From: Palleniella intestinalis
GTDB lineage: Bacteria > Bacteroidota > Bacteroidia > Bacteroidales > Bacteroidaceae
Assembly (NCBI RefSeq): GCF_013166595.1
Contig: NZ_JABKKG010000008.1
Span: 62,001 to 126,000 of the forward strand
Reading direction: 5' to 3'
DNA: 64,000 nucleotides
The notes beneath the pieces are model-generated. The model was not told where the DNA came from. It ran no database searches and saw nothing but the letters and a program-made list of their open reading frames with translations. The translations under genes and the position numbers were made by a program. Below, piece after piece: positions 7,204 to 15,565 of the stretch. Numbering within the stretch: position 1 is the stretch's first letter; every line of letters begins with the position of its first letter.

Positions 7204-7587
7204 TTACTTATCATAAATACGGAAGATGCGGTCCATCATCTTCCATTTCTGGTCGCTGGTGTCAGTGGGATTGCACTGCTGGAACTGTGCCACGTAGGCT
7301 TCCCAGTCATCCTGTCCGGGGAGTTGCGCAAGCTTTGCCATTGCTGTGTCCCAATCGAAATCCTCGGGAGCGTCGACAATCATAACGACTTGTGTGCCCA
7401 GACGGTAGAGTTCCATCTCAAGGATTCCCACTTCGCGCATGCCGGCAAGCACCTCCGGGCGCATGTGCAGTTCGTCGTGTGCCTCACAATAACGGCGGAT
7501 AAGCTCTTCACTGTCTTTGAGTTCCATGGTCTGGACATATCGTTTTGTGCGCTTCCCATGGTCTTTTTGGATATATCCCTTTGTCAT
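7204..7587 (-). CDS. rhaM: L-rhamnose mutarotase family protein
   Basis: Interconverts the alpha and beta anomers of L-rhamnose. The 127-residue product is slightly longer than the usual ~104-110. Family features are KRYVQTMELKD at the N-terminus, YCEAHDELHMRPEV, VGILEMELYRLGTQVVMIV, and the C-terminal WEAYVAQFQQC...WKMMDRIF block. In Bacteroidota several paralogues exist and some may act on L-fucose, so the sugar is uncertain. The final 14 codons overlap the right direct repeat (7217-7244). The same codons, ending EK instead of DK, are found at 4275-4317, which suggests the present 3' end was replaced when the neighbouring element integrated. No other rhamnose genes are in the window. Confidence 0.85.
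   Translation of the reverse strand: MTKGYIQKDHGKRTKRYVQTMELKDSEELIRRYCEAHDELHMRPEVLAGMREVGILEMELYRLGTQVVMIVDAPEDFDWDTAMAKLAQLPGQDDWEAYVAQFQQCNPTDTSDQKWKMMDRIFRIYDK
7217..7244. repeat. Right direct repeat (attachment-site-like) in the 3' end of rhaM
   Basis: Identical over 28 bases to 4290-4317. The core holds the partial palindrome GGAAGATG...CATCTTCC, an 8-bp inverted repeat with a loop of about 7 bases. Such symmetry is common at the crossover site of tyrosine recombinases. The identity ends at 7216/7217, inside the codon for the Ile of the terminal FRIYDK. Confidence 0.7.
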
Positions 7588-7682
7588 GTTGGTAGAAAAT
7601 TATGTTATTAGTTCATTATCCTATAAAAAGCAAAAGTGCGGCATCACCCCGTATGGAGATAACACCGCACTTTCCTTATTCT

Positions 7683-8075
7683 TTATTCAAAGTTCTCACG
7701 AATCTTTTTTGCAATCTCCTCAAACTCTTCCTGTGTGAGGGAGAGTTTCGGATTGGAGAATATCATGTCCTTCTCCGACTGCATCGGAATAAGATGAATA
7801 TGCGCATGAGGCACCTCCAGTCCAAGTACCGCCTGCCCTACCTTTATGCAAGGGAAGGCTTTCTTTATCGCCTTTGCCACGCGTTTCGCGAACACTTGGA
7901 ACTCTGCAATCTCGTCGTCCTCCATGTCGAAGATGTAGTCCACCTCACGGCGTGGAATGACGAGTGTGTGTCCCTTCTGCAAAGGGTTTATGTCAAGGAA
8001 AGCATAAAACGTGTCGCTTTCCGCACACTTGTAGCTTGGAATCTCTCCACAAGCAATTTTAGAGAATATAGACAT
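7683..8075 (-). CDS. HIT family protein (histidine-triad nucleotide hydrolase)
   Basis: The product has 130 residues, counting from the ATG at 8075 (MSIFSKIACGEIPSYKC), the standard start of the Hint branch; an upstream in-frame start at 8120 would add a non-conserved tail. The catalytic histidine triad is HAHIHLIPM near residue 95-100. Upstream are FYAFLDINPLQKGHTLVIPR and LGLEVP. Hint proteins hydrolyse purine nucleoside phosphoramidates and acyl-adenylates in the cytoplasm. It is commonly a neighbour of greA in this phylum; here the two genes are convergent and separated by rhaM and the insert. A short repeat (8106-8140) lies in its leader. Confidence 0.92.
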   Translation of the reverse strand: MSIFSKIACGEIPSYKCAESDTFYAFLDINPLQKGHTLVIPRREVDYIFDMEDDEIAEFQVFAKRVAKAIKKAFPCIKVGQAVLGLEVPHAHIHLIPMQSEKDMIFSNPKLSLTQEEFEEIAKKIRENFE

Positions 8076-8105
8076 AAGCGTAAAGTCTTTAATGGTTATA
8101 TTATT

Positions 8106-8140
8106 CTGACAAATTGACAATTTGCCAACTTGTCAATTTG
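8106..8140. repeat. Palindromic repeat, AATTGACAATTTG type
   Basis: CTGACAAATTGACAATTTG runs into its near complement CAACTTGTCAATTTG. A very similar sequence lies at 45473-45510, and a fragment (CTTGTCAATTTGCCGA) at 33334-33349. All are between genes or at a gene's upstream edge. Confidence 0.5.
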
Positions 8141-8161
8141 TTAGATTAAGGCACTGCCATA

Positions 8162-9700
8162 CTATGCAACCTTATTGAGCTTCTTGATGATTGAGAAGAT
8201 GAACAGTGCGCTGAGGAGGCAGATTCCTGCAAGGATTCCCCAGATGACAGGGAGAGAGAAGTTCCATCCCCACATCAGTCCCGGAATCATCACAAGCTGG
8301 TTGCCGATGGCTGTGGCTGCGAACCACAGACCCATCATGAGTCCTGCGTACTTAGGAGGAGCCACCTTGCTGACGAAGCTGATGCCGATAGGTGAGAGGA
8401 GAAGCTCTGCGAAGGTAAGAACAAGATAGGTGGAAATGAGCAGGTTAGCACTCACACGTTCAGGAGATGCATTGCTTTCGATTGCTGCCGCCTGGTCCAT
8501 AGGAGCAAGAAGTCCTGTCGAACCTGCTATCATAAGGCAGAAAGCTGCTGCAGCGACAAGCATGCCGAGTCCTATCTTCTGCGGACTTGTAGGTTCCTTA
8601 CCCTTACGGTTGAGCCATGAGAAGAGTGCCACGCTGACCGGTGTGAGCATCACAACGTAGCATGGATTGAACTGCTGGAAGATAGGAGCCTTGACGTCCA
8701 CGATGCCTTCGAGTGAGTTGTACTTGTAGGAAAGGAAAGCACCGGCAGCAACGATGATAGCCGCACTGATGCCGCGTCCGTTCATTGTCTTGCTCTGGAA
8801 AATGCCGAAAAGGCCGTAGACGATAAAGATACAAGCCACAAGGTTTGTCACATCGAATGCCATGCTCTGCAATCCCTCGGAGGTTGTCTGTGTATAGTCA
8901 CGTGCGAAGAGTGTCAGAGTAGCACCGTTCTGGTGGAATGCCATCCAGAAGAAGATAACGACTGCGAAGACAAGGCAAAGGCATACGATGCGCTCACGTG
9001 TCTCGGAAGCAGAAAGCTCCGGCACGTTTGTCTGCGCTTTCTCTGCGCCGCCGCTCTTTGATTTCTCACCAACAAGCACATGCTTATAGGTTGATTGGGA
9101 GAAATAATATATAAGTATGGAGACTATAAGGCTGACACAAGCCACTGCAAAAGCGAAATGGTAGGAGTCGGCCTCTGACACATCGAGACTGCTCTGTGCG
9201 TAGTCCATAATCTTTATGGCAGCCGTAGGCGCGAACATAGCACCGATGTTGATAGCCATGTAGAACAAACTGAAACCGGAATCACGCTTGTCGGCAAACT
9301 CCGGTGCGTCATAAAGGCGACCGACCATCACCTGAAGGTTGCCTTTGAAAAGGCCTGTTCCAAGACTGACAAGCACCAATGCCACCGCCATCACTGCCAC
9401 AGCGAGGAAATCTCCTCCCAAAGGCACAGACAGAAGAAGGTAGCCAATGAACATGATGAAGATGCCTGTCGTCACCATCTTTCCGAATCCGAAGCGGTCA
9501 GCGGCAACACCTCCGATGACAGGGAGGAAATAAACCAGCATCAGGAATGTGGAGTGAATAGTTGTCGCAAGCCCCGGCTCATAGTGGAAATTGGCCTGCA
9601 GATAGAGAATGAATACCGCGAGCATGGTGTAATAACCGAAACGCTCACCGGTGTTGGCGAGGGCAAGAGCCCACAAGCCTTTAGGTTGTCCTTCAAACAT
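8162..9700 (-). CDS. POT/PTR2 family proton-dependent oligopeptide transporter
   Basis: The product has 512 residues. It has the POT signature near the N-terminus (NTGERFGYYTMLAVF, the ExxERFxYY-type proton-coupling motif), then VYFLPVIGGVAADRFGFGK, and FYMAINIGAMFAP in the fifth helix. About 14 hydrophobic helices are visible. The family imports di- and tripeptides with protons across the inner membrane. It lies ~100 bases downstream of another MFS gene on the same strand; a GC-rich hairpin sits between them, so they may be separate units or coupled with attenuation. A linker with many charged residues (EKSKSGGAEKAQT) marks the central cytoplasmic loop. Confidence 0.9.
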   Translation of the reverse strand: MFEGQPKGLWALALANTGERFGYYTMLAVFILYLQANFHYEPGLATTIHSTFLMLVYFLPVIGGVAADRFGFGKMVTTGIFIMFIGYLLLSVPLGGDFLAVAVMAVALVLVSLGTGLFKGNLQVMVGRLYDAPEFADKRDSGFSLFYMAINIGAMFAPTAAIKIMDYAQSSLDVSEADSYHFAFAVACVSLIVSILIYYFSQSTYKHVLVGEKSKSGGAEKAQTNVPELSASETRERIVCLCLVFAVVIFFWMAFHQNGATLTLFARDYTQTTSEGLQSMAFDVTNLVACIFIVYGLFGIFQSKTMNGRGISAAIIVAAGAFLSYKYNSLEGIVDVKAPIFQQFNPCYVVMLTPVSVALFSWLNRKGKEPTSPQKIGLGMLVAAAAFCLMIAGSTGLLAPMDQAAAIESNASPERVSANLLISTYLVLTFAELLLSPIGISFVSKVAPPKYAGLMMGLWFAATAIGNQLVMIPGLMWGWNFSLPVIWGILAGICLLSALFIFSIIKKLNKVA

Positions 9701-9720
9701 AGAGTTTTCTGTTTTTGTTG

Positions 9721-9764
9721 TCCCTGCGCCCTCCCTCCGTCATGATGCGGAGAGAGGCGCGGGA
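9721..9764 (-). terminator. GC-rich hairpin between the two transporter genes
   Basis: TCCC-TGCGCC-CTCCCTCCG pairs imperfectly with CGG-AGAGAGGCGC-GGGA around the loop TCATGATG. It lies 20 bases upstream of the POT start. It could terminate the MFS transcript or shape the POT leader. Confidence 0.4.
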
Positions 9765-9801
9765 CGGTTAGTTGTTTTTTATGAATTAGATTGTATAGTA
9801 C

Positions 9802-11214
9802 TTATTTTATATTAGGAAGCTCCAGTCCGTAACCACGCTTCTTGTCCACCGCCTTAAGGTAAATGGCGATGATAAGTGCAAGCACACCGAAGCCTGCGAA
9901 CACAATCAGAGGCACAGTGTAGTCGTATGGGATGAAGTCCGCACCGGCTTCCTTTGCCGCAATGACGGCAGGATTGTCCTCGTTGGTTGACGTAAGAATG
10001 TTGCCGATGAGTTTCGGAACAAAGCAGAGTCCGATGTTCTGCACCCAGAATATAAGGCAATAGGCACTTCCGAGAATCTTCTCGTCAACAATCTTCGGTA
10101 CACTTGGCCACAAAGCAGCAGGCACAAGGGCGAAGGAAATGCCGAGAAGCACGATGGTAGAGTAGGCTATCACCGCGCTCTTTGTCTCAGGAAGGACAAA
10201 GGCAAACACAAGGTGGCAGCAGATGAGCAGCAGCGCACCGCACATGAGCATTGTCGCTCCCTTGCCCTTACGGTCAAGGAAATTGCCGAGGAACGGTGTG
10301 ATTACCGCCGCACCGATAGGGAACCAACGGAAGATGTTGGATGCCTCTTCAGCGGAAATGCCGTCAAGATTGCACTGCAACATGTTAGCACCGTAGCGCT
10401 GGAATGGGAAAATCGCACTGTAATAGAGCACGCAGAGCAATGCCACAATCCAGAAAGCCTCAGAGGTAAGAATCTTGCCAAGGTCGCTGAACTTGAACTC
10501 TTCCTCCGGGTCTGACTCTTCTGCAGTCACACCTGTCTGGCTGTCGAGCTTCTTGTCCATGAAGGTGAACACCGTGTAGGTTATCAGTCCGATGAGGAGA
10601 AGCACAGTACAGAATGCCACAGGGGCTACGACAGATCCCATCTTGTCGGCAATAATCGGCGAAATAGAGAATATCGCAAACACACCGACACGTGCTATTG
10701 CCATCTCCAGACCCATGGCAAGAGCCATTTCCTTGCCCTTGAACCACTTCGCGATAGCCTTTGAAACGGTCGTTCCCGCCATTTCACAGCCACAGCCGAA
10801 AATCATGAATCCGAAGCAAGCCATCTTGGCACTGGCAGGCATGCTCACCCACCATGAGTTCAGCCAGTCAGCCATTGCCGTTGTCTGGAACCACTCTGTG
10901 ATACCGATGAACTTGATCACCGCACCGACAAACATCATGGATGCCGACAACTCGCCTGTGAAACGGATGCCCGTCTTGTCGAGAATCACACCGGCGATGA
11001 TAAGGAAACCGCAGACATTGACGATGTATTCTGACGCCGCATAAGTACCGAACACATCAGGAGTCCATCCACGCTGGCTCTCCATAAGAGCCTGAATAGG
11101 AGACATCACGTCCACGAACATATATCCGAAGAACATCATGGACGCAATGAGCACAAGTGCTGTCCAGCGCATTGCCGGAGAGTCATTGAGCTTTTTCTGT
11201 ATTATTTCTGTCAT
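9802..11214 (-). CDS. Major facilitator superfamily transporter, substrate unknown
   Basis: The product has 470 residues and 12 predicted helices. The first loop has the MFS-type DKTGIRFTG after helix 2, and an acidic central loop (EESDPEEEF) separates the halves; FLDRKGKG is the matching loop of the second half. The helix-5 region (GCGCEMAGTTVSKAIAKWF) and the overall pattern resemble the NarK/MFSD1-like branch rather than sugar porters, so a peptide or organic anion is possible; I cannot name the substrate. Its neighbour is the POT peptide transporter, in the same direction. The promoter lies in a diverged family-C repeat (11253-11320). Confidence 0.85.
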   Translation of the reverse strand: MTEIIQKKLNDSPAMRWTALVLIASMMFFGYMFVDVMSPIQALMESQRGWTPDVFGTYAASEYIVNVCGFLIIAGVILDKTGIRFTGELSASMMFVGAVIKFIGITEWFQTTAMADWLNSWWVSMPASAKMACFGFMIFGCGCEMAGTTVSKAIAKWFKGKEMALAMGLEMAIARVGVFAIFSISPIIADKMGSVVAPVAFCTVLLLIGLITYTVFTFMDKKLDSQTGVTAEESDPEEEFKFSDLGKILTSEAFWIVALLCVLYYSAIFPFQRYGANMLQCNLDGISAEEASNIFRWFPIGAAVITPFLGNFLDRKGKGATMLMCGALLLICCHLVFAFVLPETKSAVIAYSTIVLLGISFALVPAALWPSVPKIVDEKILGSAYCLIFWVQNIGLCFVPKLIGNILTSTNEDNPAVIAAKEAGADFIPYDYTVPLIVFAGFGVLALIIAIYLKAVDKKRGYGLELPNIK

Positions 11215-11252
11215 TTTTTATATAAGATTTTTTCTTACATTGTGCAGAACCC

Positions 11253-11320
11253 ATGCAAACCGAAAGCAACTTTGGATGACCAAAATTGCAGACTTTCACA
11301 TTATTCCGTGCAAAGATAAT
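11253..11320. repeat. Diverged family-C repeat at the MFS promoter
   Basis: It begins TGCAAACCGAAAGCAACTTT and ends GTGCAAAGATAAT, the same borders as 3161-3170 and the ends of the element at 3151-3226. On the minus strand it supplies the -7 box TATCTTTG (11311-11318), so the MFS leader would be about 90 nt. Confidence 0.45.
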
Positions 11321-11411
11321 AAAAATTATTCAATTATTGACCATTCTTAACAAAAAAACTATACGTAGAAAGCATTATGTACATAAAAACAGAAGTTTTT
11401 CAGCCAAATGA

Positions 11412-11443
11412 TTTGCATATTCCAATGAAAAAGAATAACTTTG
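11412..11443 (+). promoter_or_regulatory. Promoter of the toxin-antitoxin pair
   Basis: TTTG (11412-11415), a 20-base spacer and TAACTTTG (11436-11443) match the Bacteroidota consensus exactly. Transcription would begin near 11450. This rules out the in-frame TTG at 11441 as a start and favours the ATG at 11474. Confidence 0.75.
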
Positions 11444-11473
11444 CATCATCAACCCAATAATACCAAAAACAAT

Positions 11474-11701
11474 ATGAATGCAATAATGCACATGCCAGTG
11501 GAAAGCCTTTGGACTGTAATCCAGTCGTTGTCCATCAAGAACAAGCGCTGGCTTTCAGACCGGCTGATGGAAGACCTTTCCCAGTCCAAAGAGGCAGTAG
11601 AGACAACAAAAAAGGAAATGCTTGACAGAGTTGTCGCCAGCTTCACAGATATTAAAGAAGGACGGACACATCCATTAAACGAACTCTGGGAACAGCTATG
11701 A
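11474..11701 (+). CDS. Putative antitoxin of a type II toxin-antitoxin pair
   Basis: A 75-residue protein with the start at MNAIMHMPVESLWTVIQSL, chosen because the promoter places transcription start downstream of an earlier TTG. The N-terminal half is helical and hydrophobic (SLWTVIQSLSIKNKRWL). The C-terminal half is acidic and Lys-rich (DLSQSKEAVETTKKEM) and ends DIKEGRTHPLNELWEQL. No classical ribbon-helix-helix or HTH is evident. The antitoxin call rests on position: its stop overlaps the next gene's start (ATGA at 11698-11701) and that gene looks like a RelE/ParE toxin. This organisation implies translational coupling and, in the family, autoregulation. Confidence 0.6.
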   Translation: MNAIMHMPVESLWTVIQSLSIKNKRWLSDRLMEDLSQSKEAVETTKKEMLDRVVASFTDIKEGRTHPLNELWEQL

Positions 11702-12042
11702 ATATAGAATTCAGGTACACAGACGAATTCCTACGAGAGGCAAAGATTCTTTCAAAACGCTATCATTCATTCAAAGATGATTTGAAGAAATTCTGCGCAG
11801 ATTATGCAAACAACCCATCTTTAGGTGATGATTTGGGCAATGGCATCCGCAAAATAAGAATGGCAATAGCTTCAAAAGGCAAGGGGAAAAGCAATGGAGC
11901 AAGGGTTATCACGTTCACACTTTATATTGATACGCAAAACTCCACTGTTTATCTTGCCCTGATCTATGACAAAAGCAAACAGGCATCAGTATCAAAAAAG
12001 GATATTCTTGATGTACTCCGAAGCAATTTTCTGATTGATTAA
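11698..12042 (+). CDS. RelE/ParE-superfamily toxin
   Basis: The product has 114 residues. The start MNIEFRYTDEFLREAKILSKRYHSF is the typical first strand and two helices of RelE/ParE toxins. NPSLGDDLGNGIRKIRMAIASKGKGKS follows, with GARVITFTLYI and VYLALIYDKSKQASVSKKDIL as the last strands and helix; the Lys/Arg-rich centre fits an mRNA-cleaving RelE/HigB type. Family members cut mRNA on the ribosome or poison gyrase; which applies here is not determinable. A strong hairpin follows at 12066-12113. Convergent neighbour: the GH3 gene. Confidence 0.75.
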   Translation: MNIEFRYTDEFLREAKILSKRYHSFKDDLKKFCADYANNPSLGDDLGNGIRKIRMAIASKGKGKSNGARVITFTLYIDTQNSTVYLALIYDKSKQASVSKKDILDVLRSNFLID

Positions 12043-12065
12043 AAGCAATATCAACTTACCGAACA

Positions 12066-12113
12066 GAAGAACCGCACTTATGGCTGTCGTTGAGAAACCA
12101 TAAGTGCGATTCT
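12066..12113 (+). terminator. Terminator of the toxin-antitoxin operon
   Basis: CGCACTTATGG (12073-12083) pairs with CCATAAGTGCG (12098-12108); AGAA/TTCT extends the stem on the outside and TTTGTATTT follows. It lies 30 bases past the toxin stop. Confidence 0.8.
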
Positions 12114-12244
12114 TTGTATTTAGATATTTCATCAAATATTTACACGCTTATTCTACGATATACCATCTACCGCATAGCGTTTCTTTTACCTGTTGAACTA
12201 CTACAAACAGAATGTATCGTGGGGCGCATTCATGGAATGACTTT

Positions 12245-14836
12245 TTATTTCACAGTCACCACAATCGTCTGCAAGTCTTCGGCACGTGAGCTGTTGCCCA
12301 CCATTATGTTGTACTTGCCCGGGATTACGCGCATCGTGTTTGACTCCTTGTCCCAGCACTCGAAGGCTTCGCGAGGCAAATCCATCACGACTTCCGTCTT
12401 CTGCCCAGCCCCAACGTTGACGCGGCGGAAAGCCTTGAGCGTCTTGATAGGGCCGTCTGTGTCAGCGATTCGCTTCACATAAACCTGCACAACCTCTTCG
12501 CCGTCACGGCTGCCGGTGTTCTCCAAAGCAAAGGAGAGCTTGCCTTTCTTGTAGCGAGGCTTGCCAAACACAAAGTCGGTGTAGCTCATTCCGTAGCCGA
12601 AAGCCCACAGCGGTGTGCCTTGGAAGTAACGGTATGTGCGTCCTGCCATAGTGTAATCAAGGAAATCAGGCAGGTCGTTCACACTCTTATAGAATGTTAT
12701 AGGGAGTTTGCCCGAAGGGTTATAGTCACCGAAGAGCACATCAGCGACAGCGTCGCCTCCTCGTTCGCCCGGATACCATGCCTGAAGAATCGCCTCACAG
12801 TTCTCTGTCTCGTCAGTGAGGGCTATCGCAGAACCTGAGCAGTTGATGTAGACAACGCGCTTGCCGGCAGCCTTCAACGCCTTGATAAGTTCGCGCTGGC
12901 ACTGCGGAAGCTGTATGTCCGTGCGGTCACCACCCTTGAATCCGTAAGCGTCGACCTTCATTTCCTCACCCTCAAGGCGTGGGGAGATGCCGCCGACAAA
13001 TACAACAACGTCGGCGTCCGCTGCCTGAGCCACAAGGTCATTATCAGAAACGGCATATTTCTCATTGATGTCAAACTCAAAATGAGCCATTCCGCTGACC
13101 TGGATGTAGTCAACCTGAATGTCGTATGCCCTGCCGGCAACGGCTTTCAGTTCCCTGCGAGTGGTCTGCATGCCGTGAGCCGAGCGGAACCGGTCAGCCA
13201 CGGTGTCGCCATTGATAATCAGGCGGTAGCCATCATCAGCCTTAAGGTCAATGGTCACGGTGCAGTCCTTTTGCGGCTTGAACACAGTGGTGTAGGTGGC
13301 GGAAAAGTCCTCCAGCTCCACACCGGGCGCAAAGACTGTGTTGCCACCATTGTCCAGGTGCACAGGATTCACATACACAGCAGTGGCAACCGGTGTGCCC
13401 TCCTGCTTCTTGTTGTTCCAGTAGAACGCCTCAACACCCGGCATTCCGGAACGCGTTGTCAGCTCATTGAAATGGCTTATGGTAACAGCATTGGCGACAT
13501 GCCCTGCACCGTTGATGTACTTCACGGTGGCATTCTTGCCCAACTTAGCCTTTATTCCGTCAAGGATTGTCACGGTGTGGGTAGGGTAACCGCTGTAGTT
13601 TCCCCACTGCATCACACTGTCGTTGGCATTCGGGCCTATGACAGCGATGTTCAGGTTCTCCTTTGCAAGCGGGAGGATGTTGTTCTTGTTCTGCAGCAAG
13701 ACCATTGATTCCTGTGCCATCTTGTAGGCAAGATCGTTGTGAGCCTTGGAGCACAGACGCTCCTCAGGTATCTGCATCCATGGCACAAGGTGGTCAGGGT
13801 CCATCTCGCCAAGGCGGAAACGTCCGACAAAGAGGCGTTTCAGGGAAACATCGAGGTCACTCTCTTTAAGCTCGCCGGCCTTGACTGCCTCGGGAATAAC
13901 CTTGTAGACAGAGCCGCATTCGTTGTCCGTTCCGGCAAGGATGGCCTTGGCAGCCGACTCCGCAGGTGTCTTTGTGTACTCATGATGCCCCTTTGTATGG
14001 AAATCGCGGATCGCTCCGCAGTCGGAGACGACTATGCCCTTGAAACCCCATTCGTCACGGAGAATCTGCTGCAAATAGCGTGTCTGACCGCAGCAAGGCT
14101 GTCCGTCGATGCGCTGATAGGCGCACATGACCTCCGCCACATCACCCTCCTGCACCAGAGCCTTGAACGCTGGGAGATAGGTTTCCCACAGGTCGCGCTC
14201 AGGCAGGTTCTCGATGTTGAACGAGTGGCGGTTCCATTCCGGCCCGGAATGCACGGCATAGTGCTTGGCGCAGGAAAGGAGTTTCTTGTACTTGGCGTCC
14301 TTCGGACCCTCCAGACCGCGCACCACGGCAAGTCCCATGCGTGTCGTGAGGTATGGGTCTTCGCCATAAGTCTCCTGTCCGCGTCCCCACCGCGGGTCAC
14401 GGAATATATTAATATTAGGTGTCCAGAACGACAGACCCTGATAGCGGTTCATCTGCCCTGCATGTACCGCCTGACGGTACTTTATGCGCGCCTCGTCGCT
14501 CGCAGCGTCGAAACAGCGGAAGAGCAGTGCGTCGTCCCATGACGCCGCCATACCCATAGTGATAGGGAACACCGTGGCGAATCCGTTTCTCGCCACGCCG
14601 TGGAGCGTCTCGTTCCACCACTGGAAAGGCTTTATGCCGAGCCGCTCCACAGGACCGGAGACATCAATCATGAGCCTTGCCTTCTCCTCAAGCGTCAGTC
14701 TGCCGATGAGGTCGTCGGCACGCTGCTCGGGAGTGAGTGCCGTGTTTTGATAGGGATAAGTTGTCTGGGCTGTGGCGGAGAATGTCATCGCCACGCCAAG
14801 AGCCATAAGTGTCAGTCGTTTGGGAAATGTAGTCAT
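12245..14836 (-). CDS. Glycoside hydrolase family 3 with PA14 insert (beta-xylosidase/beta-glucosidase type)
   Basis: The product has 863 residues. A signal peptide (LTLMALGVAMTFSATAQ) directs export. The GH3 barrel carries FQWWNETLHGVAR, SFWTPNINIFRDPRWGRGQE and, near residue 272, the nucleophile Asp in VVSDCGAI. The second domain begins near AVIGPNAND. A PA14 domain (about residues 490-600, DCTVTIDLKADDGYRLIING) is inserted in it, and a fibronectin-III-like domain closes the protein (about 770-860). PA14-bearing GH3 enzymes in Prevotella include characterised beta-xylosidases, so release of xylose from xylooligosaccharides is likely, but beta-glucosidase or arabinosidase activity is not excluded. 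The gene stands alone; xylose isomerase at the window start would use its product. Confidence 0.92.
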   Translation of the reverse strand: MTTFPKRLTLMALGVAMTFSATAQTTYPYQNTALTPEQRADDLIGRLTLEEKARLMIDVSGPVERLGIKPFQWWNETLHGVARNGFATVFPITMGMAASWDDALLFRCFDAASDEARIKYRQAVHAGQMNRYQGLSFWTPNINIFRDPRWGRGQETYGEDPYLTTRMGLAVVRGLEGPKDAKYKKLLSCAKHYAVHSGPEWNRHSFNIENLPERDLWETYLPAFKALVQEGDVAEVMCAYQRIDGQPCCGQTRYLQQILRDEWGFKGIVVSDCGAIRDFHTKGHHEYTKTPAESAAKAILAGTDNECGSVYKVIPEAVKAGELKESDLDVSLKRLFVGRFRLGEMDPDHLVPWMQIPEERLCSKAHNDLAYKMAQESMVLLQNKNNILPLAKENLNIAVIGPNANDSVMQWGNYSGYPTHTVTILDGIKAKLGKNATVKYINGAGHVANAVTISHFNELTTRSGMPGVEAFYWNNKKQEGTPVATAVYVNPVHLDNGGNTVFAPGVELEDFSATYTTVFKPQKDCTVTIDLKADDGYRLIINGDTVADRFRSAHGMQTTRRELKAVAGRAYDIQVDYIQVSGMAHFEFDINEKYAVSDNDLVAQAADADVVVFVGGISPRLEGEEMKVDAYGFKGGDRTDIQLPQCQRELIKALKAAGKRVVYINCSGSAIALTDETENCEAILQAWYPGERGGDAVADVLFGDYNPSGKLPITFYKSVNDLPDFLDYTMAGRTYRYFQGTPLWAFGYGMSYTDFVFGKPRYKKGKLSFALENTGSRDGEEVVQVYVKRIADTDGPIKTLKAFRRVNVGAGQKTEVVMDLPREAFECWDKESNTMRVIPGKYNIMVGNSSRAEDLQTIVVTVK

Positions 14837-15041
14837 ATAGTTTTATCTGTTGATTTGTTGCGCATAGGAAAGTTTCTGCAAATTTCGTTAAAATTATTGA
14901 TATTCCCAAACCATCGGACAAAAATCCACCGTTTTACGCCTGTTTTCTCCCCATTTAGGTCATTTCCCACCTGTTTCCTACACCTTGCTTCACGGCAGAA
15001 GCAACCACTTTGAAAACCATGCATATTGGTATTGCTTGCGA

Positions 15042-15123
15042 AGCGTTACCTTTCACCATGCAAAGTGTCACCTTTTGCATGGTCAAGTGTCACCTTTTGC
15101 AGTGCGAAAGGTTACCTTTTGTC
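15042..15123. repeat. Iterated repeat family A, copy 1
   Basis: Four successive units of about 22-23 bases share the core GTYACCTTTYGC: GCGTTACCTTTCACCATG, GTGTCACCTTTTGCATGG, GTGTCACCTTTTGCAGTG and GGTTACCTTTTG. It lies in the 729-bp gap between GH3 and the acyltransferase gene. The gap otherwise holds a promoter and a long leader, and nothing else I recognise. Confidence 0.7.
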
Positions 15124-15267
15124 TATGCTTCTGTAATAAGTTGTATTACAAGCAGTTATCCTTAAAGTCGGAATATATGGGTTGTAGCTTTCTTGATTGC
15201 CTGTATCCGGCAATAATATTATCGGTCGGTAAAACTCCACAAGTTGTTTTGAAATAATTGTTGAAAC

Positions 15268-15565
15268 TTTGCCAATAATACAGAAAAATCCATTATCTTT
15301 GCACATCGATAAGCTGTGCTGTCGGAAATCCGCATGCGCTTCAACAAACAACGCGATGATTGCAACATATTGTAGCCTGCATTGTCGTGCCTTCGTTTGA
15401 GATTTGGAAATCGCAGTTTCCAAATCCTGGCTTGAATACATGGTGTTCCATGCATGGAGAGATGCTTTTGTGCTTGTCCGCAGCAGAACAATAAAGAATG
15501 AAACATACGGACAGTGTGTTGGTGATGCAGAATACTTTTAATTAACAGATTAACAAAAATAAAAT
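15268..15565 (+). promoter_or_regulatory. Promoter and long leader of the acyltransferase gene
   Basis: TTTG (15268-15271), 22 bases, then TATCTTTG (15294-15301). Transcription from about 15308 would leave a leader of some 255 nt. The leader contains a perfect 10-bp hairpin, GATTTGGAAA (15401-15410) with TTTCCAAATC (15417-15426), and no convincing short reading frame. A regulatory leader is possible but no known riboswitch is recognised. Confidence 0.5.

Larger units (their letters stand above)
4290..7244. mobile_element. Putative integrated element flanked by 28-bp direct repeats at the 3' end of rhaM
   Basis: Positions 4290-4317 and 7217-7244 are identical over 28 bases and in the same orientation. 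The right copy is the 3' coding end of the L-rhamnose mutarotase gene; the left copy, with flanking bases, encodes the same protein end (FRIYEK stop against FRIYDK stop). This is the pattern left when an element integrates in a gene's 3' end and supplies replacement codons. The cargo is two related lipoproteins, a decayed AlbA/RecG-like regulator remnant and a KilA-N protein. The DNA is visibly more AT-rich than its surroundings. No integrase or transposase is visible, so it may be a remnant or be moved in trans. Confidence 0.6.

Noticed and set aside
9721..9764. Possible riboswitch before the POT transporter
   Set aside because: It is a simple imperfect hairpin with no second structure or known motif.
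15042..15123. Family-A repeats as a possible CRISPR array
   Set aside because: Units are about 22 bases, imperfect, in both directions and without unique 30-base spacers. No cas genes are nearby.
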